Below, piece after piece: positions 1 through 6,548 of a stretch of DNA of 6,938 bases. The stretch's first letter is position 1, and each line of letters begins with the position of its first letter. The stretch lies in NCBI GenBank assembly GCA_017988355.1, contig JAGNRX010000058.1:1-6938 (forward strand), read 5' to 3'. Origin of the DNA: Bacteroidales bacterium (GTDB lineage: Bacteria; Bacteroidota; Bacteroidia; Bacteroidales; P3). The position numbers and the translations under genes were made by a program. Below the pieces are notes generated by a model. It was not told the origin of the DNA. It ran no database searches and was given only the letters and a program-made list of their open reading frames with translations.

Positions 1-2
1 AG

Positions 3-233
3 GTTAAATAGTCAATTTGGAAGTCAATTTCAAAAGGGATTAAACCAAAACAAGCTACTATTCTTGCGGAGAATTATAATTTTAGTGGAGCTCAGATAGA
101 AAATATTACAAGGAAGCACTTGATTGAAGAATTAATATCTGGCAAGAAGCTAAGTATTGATGATATAAAGAATTTATGCGATGTTGAATTAATTGATAGA
201 AAACCAATAAGAAATAAGATAGGCTTTAAGTAA
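3..233 (+). pseudogene. 3' end of an AAA+ ATPase gene with an in-frame stop
   Basis: Reading codons from base 3 to the TAA at 231-233 gives the C-terminal lid region of an AAA+ family ATPase. The segment LAENYNFSGAQIENITRK, the following helix rich in E/L/I, a cysteine-containing segment (IKNLCDVELID) and the terminal KIGF-type ending match the C-termini of Bacteroidota AAA ATPases as I know them. The ATPase core (Walker A and B, arginine finger) would lie left of the window. The same frame has a TAG at 9-11, just before SIWKS; the residues on either side (V-K-stop-S-I-W-K-S) still fit the family pattern, so a single AAG-to-TAG change is the simplest reading. There is no ATG downstream of it in this frame. 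A 9-bp direct repeat, AGTCAATTT, at 10-18 and 22-30 (12-bp offset) flanks the spot. A sequencing error, or a true gene remnant, are both possible. Confidence 0.6.
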
Positions 234-246
234 CCCAAACAACAAC

Positions 247-326
247 CTCCCTCTTAAGGCTTGCTTTGTTTGCCTATCTTTTAAATTTCAGAGCAAGAAA
301 AAAACCTTATTGAGGGAGTTTTTTTT
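247..326 (+). terminator. Extended rho-independent terminator after the ATPase fragment
   Basis: CTCCCTC at 247-253 pairs perfectly with GAGGGAG at 312-318, followed directly by eight T (319-326). Inside, AAGG (256-259) can pair with CCTT (305-308), and CTTGCT (260-265) pairs with AGCAAG (292-297), so three helices can stack into one long interrupted hairpin. It begins 13 bp after the stop codon of the ATPase gene. The apical region is larger than a simple terminator loop. Confidence 0.75.
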
Positions 327-439
327 AATTCCTAACTATCAATCACCCATAAAGCCATAAACCTATAATGGATCTCGCTGAACCACAAATACAGATAAGG
401 TAAGAAGAGTAAAAAGATGAAAAGATTTATTATCCGTTT

Positions 440-475
440 TGATTAAAAAACATGATAACTACATTTTTTTAATCA
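440..475. repeat. Inverted repeat / hairpin in intergenic DNA
   Basis: TGATTAAAAAA (440-450) is the exact reverse complement of TTTTTTAATCA (465-475), an 11-bp stem. After a bulged C at 451 the helix can continue with ATG (452-454) and CAT (462-464), leaving a 7-nt loop. It is mostly A/T, so thermal stability is modest. No gene lies immediately upstream, so it is not an obvious terminator; it sits about 40 bp before the 22-bp array and may be part of the same element. Confidence 0.5.
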
Positions 476-518
476 TAAAAAGGCTTTTTGAGAATAAGAG
501 AAAGGCTGGTTGAAAAGT

Positions 519-617
519 AGACAACGTCTAAAGGGTCATTAGACAACGTCTAAAGGGTCGTTTGATAACGTCTAAAGGGTCATTAGACGTTGTCTACTTT
601 TGACTTAGACGTTGTCT
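519..617. repeat. Five-unit 22-bp phased repeat array with orientation switch
   Basis: Five 11-bp cores start at 519, 541, 563, 585 and 607, exactly 22 bp apart. Units 1 and 2 are AGACAACGTCT, unit 3 is the variant TGATAACGTCT, and units 4 and 5 are AGACGTTGTCT, the reverse complement of the first. Each intact core has palindromic arms AGAC/GTCT around a 3-nt centre, AAC or GTT. The 11-bp spacers after units 1-3 are nearly identical (AAAGGGTCATT, or GTT at the end of the second); the fourth is ACTTTTGACTT. Because of the flip, 513-529 (AAAAGTAGACAACGTCT) and 585-601 form a perfect 17-bp inverted repeat. A seven-T run (620-626) follows the last unit. The period is not a multiple of three, which argues against coding. 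The array could be a small repeat-containing mobile element, a set of phased protein-binding sites, or a structured RNA/terminator; nothing in the window decides. Confidence 0.85.
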
Positions 618-689
618 AGTTTTTTTATGAATACGGCAAAGCTATATATTAATGATAAAGAAGTGATTACATAATAATTTAGAGCTAGG

Positions 690-724
690 ATTTTGAGTAA
701 ATCAAATATTCTTTTACTCGAAAT
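690..724. repeat. 12-bp inverted repeat in intergenic DNA
   Basis: ATTTTGAGTAAA (690-701) pairs with TTTACTCGAAAT (713-724) over 12 positions with one G-U type pair, closing an 11-nt loop. No T-run of useful length follows on either strand, so it is not a convincing terminator. The rest of the 234-902 interval apart from the listed hairpins, the array and the terminators shows no ORF of convincing length, no recognisable tRNA or rRNA, and no transposase remnant. Confidence 0.4.
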
Positions 725-839
725 TTAAGTTTTATACAAATTGAATTTCACACAGTACTAGAAAACGTTGTTTTTGATATAAGCCTGCAATAAAATACAA
801 GGTAACTATTAGGAGAGTGGAGGAAATTGAAACAAAAGT

Positions 840-879
840 AAAAAAAAGACTTCACAGAATAGTCCTGTGAAGTCTTTTT
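840..879 (-). terminator. Bidirectional terminator closing the atpD-atpC unit
   Basis: AAAAAGACTTCACAG (843-857) and CTGTGAAGTCTTTTT (865-879) are perfectly complementary over 15 bp, with a 7-nt loop. On the minus strand the stem is followed by eight T (complement of A at 840-847), 24 bp after the atpC stop codon. The T-run on the other side of the stem would let it also work on the plus strand. Its strength suggests the atp transcript ends here rather than continuing into further ATP synthase genes. Confidence 0.85.
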
Positions 880-902
880 GTTTGCAATTAATTAATCCGT
901 TT

Positions 903-1136
903 CTATTGAATTAGTATTTGTATGTTATTGTTTGAACATTCTATTACACCACTATTTATTGGGAAGAAAAGTTCTTCGTCTTTTGTAACTAAACGAATCT
1001 TTCCTTTTGCAAGAACAGAAATTATGGCTGCGTGGTCCTTTAAAATTTGGAACAAGCCATCTATTCCTGGAAGTTGCAACATGGTAACCTCTCCTTGATA
1101 AACCAATTTCTCTGGTGAAATTATATTAACTTTCAT
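903..1136 (-). CDS. atpC: F1Fo ATP synthase epsilon subunit, short form
   Basis: The 77-residue product is the epsilon subunit of the F1 central stalk, which links gamma to the c-ring on the cytoplasmic face of the membrane. It shows the family's N-terminal beta-sandwich pattern: P8 with GEV at 15-17, LPGIDGLF at 22-29, H35-A36 and a glycine at 45, with alternating hydrophobic strands to the end. It stops after that domain; the C-terminal pair of helices, which in enteric bacteria and Bacillus can inhibit ATP hydrolysis, is absent (those proteins are about 130 residues). Short epsilons are, to my knowledge, usual in Bacteroidota, so I read this as complete rather than truncated. It lies 16 bp downstream of atpD on the same strand and must be co-transcribed with it; a strong terminator follows. 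Confidence 0.93.
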   Translation of the reverse strand: MKVNIISPEKLVYQGEVTMLQLPGIDGLFQILKDHAAIISVLAKGKIRLVTKDEELFFPINSGVIECSNNNIQILIQ

Positions 1137-1152
1137 TTCTCTAAATATAAGT

Positions 1153-2670
<1,518 letters not shown>

Positions 2671-2708
2671 CTATATTTTTTTAACTAAACAATCTTTATT
2701 TTAAGGTG

Positions 2709-2716
2709 CGAATTTA
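2709..2716 (-). promoter_or_regulatory. Probable -7 element for atpD-atpC
   Basis: On the minus strand this reads TAAATTCG, one mismatch from the Bacteroidota -7 consensus TAnnTTTG. It lies about 40 bp upstream of the atpD ATG in the short divergent region shared with ribF. I see no good -33 TTTG at the expected distance, so the call rests on the -7 match and position alone. Confidence 0.35.
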
Positions 2717-2788
2717 CATCATTTCTTTGAGAAAAAGGAAGAAAATTAAATAAATATATCCAAAAGCCGTTAAACAAAGTATTTTTAG

Positions 2789-2796
2789 TAAATTTG
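2789..2796 (+). promoter_or_regulatory. Probable -7 element for ribF
   Basis: TAAATTTG matches the Bacteroidota -7 consensus TAnnTTTG exactly and is followed by CAAT, a common continuation. It would start transcription about 20 bp before the TTG start of ribF, giving a short leader. A -33 element is not evident (only a weak GTTA around 2769-2772). Confidence 0.5.
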
Positions 2797-2819
2797 CAAT
2801 CCAAATAAAACAACAGATA

Positions 2820-3755
2820 TTGAATATTATACCCTTCGATAAGACGATAAATTTAGGCTACAGTCCTGTGATGAGTGTTGGAATGTTTGACGGAGTTCAT
2901 ATTGGACATCAGAAACTTCTATCAATCTTAAAAGAAAAAGCTAAGAAATATAACACAGTGCCTATTGTTATAACTTTTGATAAGCACCCACAACTTGTTA
3001 TGAAACCAGAGCTTTTTGACAAGATACGCCTTCTTCAAACCAATGAAGAAAGATTTGGAAAACTAAACTCTTTGGGAATTGAAAATATTATTACAATACA
3101 CTTCACAAAAGAGTTTGCCAAACTAAGTGCACAAGAATTTCTTGACCTCTTGCTTAAGAAATACTCTCCTCAATACTTCTTATTAGGATACGACAACCAT
3201 TTTGGGAATAAATCCTCCGACGAATTTAATAAGCTAGTTCTTGAAAATAAGAAGAAAGGACTAATTCTTGAAAGGTCGAGTGATTGTGTTATTTACAAGG
3301 ATATTGAAGTTAGCTCAACACAAATCCGTAAAGCTTTGGCAAAAGGGGATATTGGTTTAGCTAATTCAATGTTAAATGAAGAATACATTATAAGTGGAGA
3401 GGTTGTTCATGGGAATAAAATAGGAAAGACTATAGGATGCCCAACTGCAAACATCAAAGTTGAAAGACATAAGCTCCTACCTTTGTTTGGAGTTTATTTA
3501 TGCAAAGTTGATATTAATGAAAAAGAATATTCTGGAATAGTAAATATTGGATGGCGTCCAACAATCATTGACTCACCCATCACGATTGAAGTTCATATTT
3601 TAGAATTTGACAAAGATATATATGGTGAAAATATCAAGATAAAGTTAAAAGAATTTCTAAGACAAGAGATTAAGTTTGAAAACTTAGAGCAGTTGAAAGA
3701 ACAAATCAGTTTGGATATTGAGAAAGCTCATCAATATTTCAGAGAGAATGAATAA
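2820..3755 (+). CDS. ribF: Bifunctional riboflavin kinase / FAD synthetase
   Basis: The 311-residue cytoplasmic enzyme phosphorylates riboflavin to FMN and then adenylylates FMN to FAD. The N-terminal nucleotidyltransferase domain (about 15-180) has GMFDGVHIGHQ at 21-31 with the HIGH box at 27-30, GYDNHFG at 123-129, and SSTQIR at 165-170. The C-terminal flavokinase domain (about 185-308) has GEVVHG at 193-198, the nucleotide-binding PTAN at 208-211, NIGWRPT at 242-248, and EVHILEFDKDIYG at 257-269 with E257 as the likely catalytic base. Length is normal. No ATG fits the usual N-terminus: TTG at 2820 gives a family-like 20-residue lead before the GxFDG motif, while the first in-frame ATG (2871) would begin right at it. 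The TTG is therefore preferred. It is transcribed divergently from atpD and overlaps the next gene. Confidence 0.95.
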   Translation: MNIIPFDKTINLGYSPVMSVGMFDGVHIGHQKLLSILKEKAKKYNTVPIVITFDKHPQLVMKPELFDKIRLLQTNEERFGKLNSLGIENIITIHFTKEFAKLSAQEFLDLLLKKYSPQYFLLGYDNHFGNKSSDEFNKLVLENKKKGLILERSSDCVIYKDIEVSSTQIRKALAKGDIGLANSMLNEEYIISGEVVHGNKIGKTIGCPTANIKVERHKLLPLFGVYLCKVDINEKEYSGIVNIGWRPTIIDSPITIEVHILEFDKDIYGENIKIKLKEFLRQEIKFENLEQLKEQISLDIEKAHQYFRENE

Positions 3756-4248
3756 GCTAATAATTATTATATTACTATCAATAAGCACATTTAGCTTTGC
3801 TCAAAGGGATGGGTATTTTAATAATCTTGATTCTGCAATTTTTCATCCTAATTCTGTTATAACACTTGATTTAGAAAAACAAAGGCTAAAACATATACCT
3901 CTTTCCATTCTGAACTTCCCAAACTTAGAAAAGCTAATTCTTAAAAGGAATTATATTAAAGAAGTGAAAAAAGAATTATCCTTACTAAGAAAACTAAGAT
4001 ATTTAGATTTATCTTCTAATAATATTACTGACCTTCCAAAGGAATTAAGTGTTTTAAGATTGGACACTTTGATTATGTGGGATAATAGGATTAGGAGTTT
4101 CCCAAAAGAGTTTAAGGAAATGGGAGAAAAACTTAATTACTTAGACTTAAGAGCCATTCAAATGAATAAAGAAGAGCAGAGTGAAATCAAAACCCTCTTT
4201 CCAAAAACAAAAATAAGACTAGCCCACCCTTGCAATTGTAATAGGTAG
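3748..4248 (+). CDS. Secreted leucine-rich-repeat protein
   Basis: The product of 166 residues starts with an export signal (MNKLIIIILLSISTFSFA, cleavage likely before QRDG) and is then mostly leucine-rich repeats of about 23 residues: roughly 37-59, 60-82, 83-104, 105-128 and a degenerate one at 129-152. The core pattern LxxLxLxxNxIxxLPxxL is clearest at 83-104. It ends in PCNCNR; the two cysteines at 162 and 164 may cap the solenoid or bind something. The ATG at 3748 was chosen because it starts exactly at the signal peptide; a longer reading from the TTG at 3718 would prefix ten polar residues. The start lies inside ribF, with 8 bp of overlap, implying translational coupling, although a role in flavin metabolism is not suggested. 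LRR folds bind proteins or other ligands; the partner is unknown. Confidence 0.85.
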   Translation: MNKLIIIILLSISTFSFAQRDGYFNNLDSAIFHPNSVITLDLEKQRLKHIPLSILNFPNLEKLILKRNYIKEVKKELSLLRKLRYLDLSSNNITDLPKELSVLRLDTLIMWDNRIRSFPKEFKEMGEKLNYLDLRAIQMNKEEQSEIKTLFPKTKIRLAHPCNCNR

Positions 4249-4325
4249 TTTTCTTTACCCTTTTCAAAGATATAGTTTCAAAAAATTTATATTGCATCTT
4301 CCTATATAAATACCTAAATAATGAG

Positions 4326-4333
4326 TAAGTTTG
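4326..4333 (+). promoter_or_regulatory. Probable -7 element for the omega-amidase gene
   Basis: TAAGTTTG matches TAnnTTTG exactly and is followed by CA; it lies 28 bp before the ATG at 4362. No convincing -33 TTTG lies at the usual spacing (a TTG at 4292-4294 is too far upstream). It suggests that the amidase gene has its own promoter despite following the LRR gene on the same strand. Confidence 0.45.
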
Positions 4334-4361
4334 CAGCCAAAACACTAACTTAATATACAAA

Positions 4362-5126
4362 ATGAAAGTAGCAATTTTTCAAGCTAACACAATTGATAAT
4401 GAAGCTGAATCAAATCTAAAAAGATATGACTCAATTTTAGATAATTTAGATAAAGACACCGAACTATTGGTCTTTCCAGAAATGTTCACTACCAGCTTTT
4501 CCATAGATATTAAAGATGCACAAACAATGCAGGGCAAGAGCTTGAGATGGATGATAGCTAAGGCAATTGAAAAAAAGATTGCAATTTCGGGCACGTTATT
4601 AATTGAAGAAGGAAATAGATATGTCAATCGTCACTTCTTTGTTTTTCCTGATGGGAAATATGAGTATTACGACAAGAAACATCTTTTCTGTTTAAGTAAA
4701 GAGCCAAAGGTAATAACACCTGGCAATCAAAAGAAAATAGTTAATTATAAGGGTTGGAATATTGCCCTTCTAACTTGCTACGATATTCGCTTCCCATCTT
4801 GGTGTAGGAATACATATAATGAAGGAAACTATGGATATGATATTGCGATTTACTGTGCATCATGGGAATCTTCAAGAAATTTTGCTTGGACAAATCTTAT
4901 GGTTGGCAGAGCAATTGAAAATGTATCTTATGTGATAGGAGTAAACAGAGTTGGTGTGGATAAAGCTAACTTAGTTTATTTGGGATGTTCAACAATCTTA
5001 AACTTTAAGGGAGAGACCTTAGTTGGAACTCAGCAAAACAAAGAAGAGATTGCTTATCATACATTAGACAAACAATCTCTTATATCATTCCGAGAATACT
5101 TTCCTGTTGGAGAAGATTGGGATTAG
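4362..5126 (+). CDS. Nitrilase-superfamily amidase, omega-amidase (YafV/NIT2-like)
   Basis: This 254-residue soluble enzyme belongs to the carbon-nitrogen hydrolase (nitrilase) superfamily. The catalytic triad is visible: E40 in LLVFPEMF, K105 in YDKKHLF, and nucleophile C139 in LLTCYDIRFP. ASWESSR (166-172) and VGRAIENVSYVIGVNRVG (181-198) fit the omega-amidase branch (E. coli YafV, eukaryotic NIT2), which hydrolyses alpha-ketoglutaramate or alpha-ketosuccinamate to the keto acid and ammonia and so repairs products of glutamine transaminases. Length equals YafV's. Assignment to the superfamily is certain; substrate specificity is inferred from these motifs. The ATG gives a normal N-terminal strand (MKVAIFQAN). 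It converges on the PepSY-like lipoprotein gene, with 15 bp between their stop codons. Confidence 0.93.
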   Translation: MKVAIFQANTIDNEAESNLKRYDSILDNLDKDTELLVFPEMFTTSFSIDIKDAQTMQGKSLRWMIAKAIEKKIAISGTLLIEEGNRYVNRHFFVFPDGKYEYYDKKHLFCLSKEPKVITPGNQKKIVNYKGWNIALLTCYDIRFPSWCRNTYNEGNYGYDIAIYCASWESSRNFAWTNLMVGRAIENVSYVIGVNRVGVDKANLVYLGCSTILNFKGETLVGTQQNKEEIAYHTLDKQSLISFREYFPVGEDWD

Positions 5127-5128
5127 CT

Positions 5129-5157
5129 ATCTGATGATTAATTAGTTAACATCAGAT
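5129..5157. terminator. Hairpin spanning convergent gene ends
   Basis: ATCTGATG (5129-5136) pairs with CATCAGAT (5150-5157); after a bulged A at 5137, TTAA (5138-5141) pairs with TTAA (5146-5149), leaving a TTAG loop. This 12-bp stem begins just after the amidase stop codon (5124-5126) and covers the lipoprotein stop codon (5142-5144). Neither side has a proper T-run, so intrinsic termination would be weak; it may instead block 3' exonucleases on both transcripts. Confidence 0.5.
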
Positions 5158-5585
5158 TTATAATTCCCCTCTAAATCAAATTCTAAGGTTTTAGATTCCT
5201 TTTTAGTAAGGATATTTACGTGGTATGTCTTCTTATTTTTGAAGTCAACAATCGAAACCTCGCTTATCTTAGCACTTGGATAATTTTCTGTAATATAATC
5301 TATTATTTGTGAAGGCACATATTCCATAGGCACTATCCAATCAGTTTCGGTGCCTGTTCTTAGGTATTTAACTCTAACTTGATTGCCATTTTCAACGAAA
5401 TTAACATTATAAGATGTTGAGTCAACCATTTCCCATGTTCTTTTTTCAACATTTGGACGTGTCTTTTTCAAATCATTCACATAACGTTCTGGAACCTCAC
5501 GTTCATTAACTGATTTATATCCTTGTTTAGTGGAGCATGAAAAAACTACAACTGAACATAAAACTAATAGAAAGATTTTTTTCAT
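5142..5585 (-). CDS. PepSY-like (PF11396-type) periplasmic lipoprotein
   Basis: The 147-residue precursor has a lipoprotein signal peptide with a hydrophobic core and lipobox VFSC; C17 would be lipidated, leaving a protein of about 131 residues on the periplasmic side of a membrane. The mature part has two related segments, about 31-83 (VPERYVNDLKK...W...Y.V.F) and 90-142 (VPSQIIDYITENYP...Y.V.I...L.FD..G.Y), the tandem layout of the Bacteroidota PepSY-like family (beta-lactamase-inhibitor-like fold). In this family the aromatic/glycine strand pattern is typical, and the biochemical function is unknown; a role in inhibiting or folding exported proteins has been proposed for PepSY domains in general. 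A canonical -7 box lies upstream. The gene seems to be monocistronic. Confidence 0.8.
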   Translation of the reverse strand: MKKIFLLVLCSVVVFSCSTKQGYKSVNEREVPERYVNDLKKTRPNVEKRTWEMVDSTSYNVNFVENGNQVRVKYLRTGTETDWIVPMEYVPSQIIDYITENYPSAKISEVSIVDFKNKKTYHVNILTKKESKTLEFDLEGNYKSDVN

Positions 5586-5627
5586 ATCGAGAATTTTTAA
5601 TTATTTAGCTATTAAGTATTAGTCTGG

Positions 5628-5661
5628 CAAAGATACAAAAATTGAAAATAACTTATGCAAA
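5628..5661 (-). promoter_or_regulatory. Promoter of the PepSY-like lipoprotein gene
   Basis: On the minus strand, TATCTTTG (complement of 5628-5635) fits TAnnTTTG exactly. A TTTG (complement of 5658-5661) lies 22 bp upstream, close to the usual -33 position of Bacteroidota housekeeping promoters. The start of transcription would be about 35-40 bp before the ATG at 5585. Confidence 0.6.
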
Positions 5662-5728
5662 ATTATTAATAATCTTTTAAACTAATAGCTAATCTTTTGT
5701 TTGATTGTAAATTAGTTTGAATAAAATA

Positions 5729-5893
5729 ATGAAGAATTTGCCTTCTTTTTATGTTTTCCCTATTCAATTTGCCGAAATAAACTACTTTGAAAATGAATCA
5801 AAGATCTACGAGATTAGATCAAAGAAAGAATTTTCTGAATCAAAGATCTACGCCAGCGAATCAAAGAAAGAATTTGCTGAATCAAAGAAATAA
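5729..5893 (+). CDS. Small ORF, 54 residues, heptad-repeat C-terminus
   Basis: An ATG at 5729, after an A-rich stretch, opens a 54-codon frame ending in TAA at 5891-5893. Residues 1-22 (MKNLPSFYVF then PIQFAEINYFEN) are aromatic and unique; residues 23-54 are a seven-residue repeat: ESKIYEI, RSKKEFS, ESKIYAS, ESKKEFA, ESKK. The SK pair recurs at every seventh position, and the heptads alternate between a KIY type and a KKEF type, giving a 14-residue higher-order unit. The charged composition suggests a helix or disordered tail. I do not recognise the protein, and it has no clear signal peptide or close promoter. The repeat's 21-bp period keeps any frame aligned, so an open frame alone is weak proof of coding; it could instead be a non-coding tandem repeat. 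Its stop codon overlaps the A-run of a terminator for the opposite strand. Confidence 0.4.
   Translation: MKNLPSFYVFPIQFAEINYFENESKIYEIRSKKEFSESKIYASESKKEFAESKK
5794..5888 (+). repeat. 21-bp tandem repeat, alternating in 42-bp units
   Basis: ATCAAAGA begins at 5797, 5818, 5839, 5860 and 5881, exactly 21 bp apart. Units of type A (5794-5814 and 5836-5856) share TGAATCAAAGATCTACG; units of type B (5815-5835 and 5857-5877) share ATCAAAGAAAGAATTT. A partial fifth unit starts at 5878. The array is therefore about 2.3 copies of a 42-bp unit that itself arose from a 21-bp duplication. It lies wholly inside the 54-codon ORF and continues to its end. Confidence 0.85.
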
Positions 5894-5925
5894 AAAAAGA
5901 AAGGGAAGTTGAAAAACCTCCCTTT
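5892..5925 (-). terminator. Rho-independent terminator of the Spy-like gene
   Basis: On the minus strand AAAGGGAGG (complement of 5917-5925) pairs with CTTCCCTTT (complement of 5900-5908) over nine positions with one mismatch and an 8-nt loop, followed by C and seven T (complement of A at 5892-5898). It starts 32 bp past the stop of the Spy-like gene. There is no T-run on the plus strand side. Confidence 0.8.
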
Positions 5926-5957
5926 AGTGTAAAAACAATCTAATCTATATTATCTAT

Positions 5958-6548
5958 CTAATTTTTAGACTCTACTGCTTTTCTTTTATCAAACTTTTTA
6001 TGACTCTTATTTGATTTATCATCCTTATCTCCCTTATGATTCTTCCATGTTTTTCCAATAACATCACTCATATATCTTTTTTCCAACATAAATAGCATCA
6101 TGATTTTTTGAGTTGGGATAGCCTTTTTAAATTCTTTTGAATACTTCTCTTGAATATCAATAATATCTTTTTTAGTTTTAAGATGAGTATCAATCATCAT
6201 CTGAGCTTCTTTTTCACTCATCTTTAGAAAATCAGGACGCATTGGAAAACCCTCTTTGGTTGTATCCCTTGGTCTATTTTTTTCTCTTACTGCATTCATC
6301 TCGTCTTCATAATTATTGAATATTGGCCAAAACTTTTCAGCCTCTTCAACACTTAAATCAAGACCTTCGGTTAGATAAGCTATTTTATTAACTCTCATCT
6401 TGTGTTTTAAGTTGTCCATCGAATGTCTTTTGTTGCCATCTTTAGCAAAGTGCTCGCAATTAGCATCTCTTCTTTGGTTTTGCGCGTTTATTGTGGTGAT
6501 TGCCATTAGTGAAACAACCAACATTAAAATTAATCTTTTCATTTTCAT
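5958..6548 (-). CDS. Spy/CpxP-like periplasmic protein
   Basis: The 196-residue precursor has a signal peptide (about 1-22, ending INA before QNQRR) and a helical, highly charged mature region. YLTEGLDLSVEEAEKFWPIF and the following NNYEDEM (58-84) form the Bacteroidota version of the Spy/CpxP/ZraP helical motif; a second helical segment runs at about 110-165. Members of this family act in the periplasm as small chaperones or metal-linked stress sensors. The tail (about 168-196) is rich in K, D, S and H and unusually basic, and the middle has several methionines, which could bind metal, though this is only a guess. The ATG at 6548 overlaps the TGA of the upstream gene (ATGA); a second ATG two codons on (6542) is an alternative. 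Same operon as the upstream membrane protein; a terminator follows. Confidence 0.75.
   Translation of the reverse strand: MKMKRLILMLVVSLMAITTINAQNQRRDANCEHFAKDGNKRHSMDNLKHKMRVNKIAYLTEGLDLSVEEAEKFWPIFNNYEDEMNAVREKNRPRDTTKEGFPMRPDFLKMSEKEAQMMIDTHLKTKKDIIDIQEKYSKEFKKAIPTQKIMMLFMLEKRYMSDVIGKTWKNHKGDKDDKSNKSHKKFDKRKAVESKN

Noticed and set aside
519..617. CRISPR array
   Set aside because: The spacers are nearly identical to each other, only 11 bp long, and the orientation flips; no cas gene is present.
762..774. Extra copy of the array core (AAAACGTTGTTTT shares ACGTTGT)
   Set aside because: Only seven bases match, it is off the 22-bp phase and A/T homopolymers explain the arms.
808..837. Shine-Dalgarno-like AGGAG/GGAGG followed by a TTG frame
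   Set aside because: The frame closes after four codons, and SD-driven starts are not typical here.
3718..3747. Longer start for the LRR protein (TTG at 3718)
   Set aside because: Would place ten polar residues before a standard signal peptide that begins exactly at the ATG at 3748.
4285..4311. AT-only inverted repeat (ATTTATAT / ATATAAAT) after the LRR gene as a terminator
   Set aside because: Stem is A/T only with an 11-nt loop and no T-run; likely chance in AT-rich DNA.
4379..4627. 82-codon minus-strand frame
   Set aside because: Lies wholly inside the omega-amidase gene, antisense to its conserved N-terminal region; no family resemblance.
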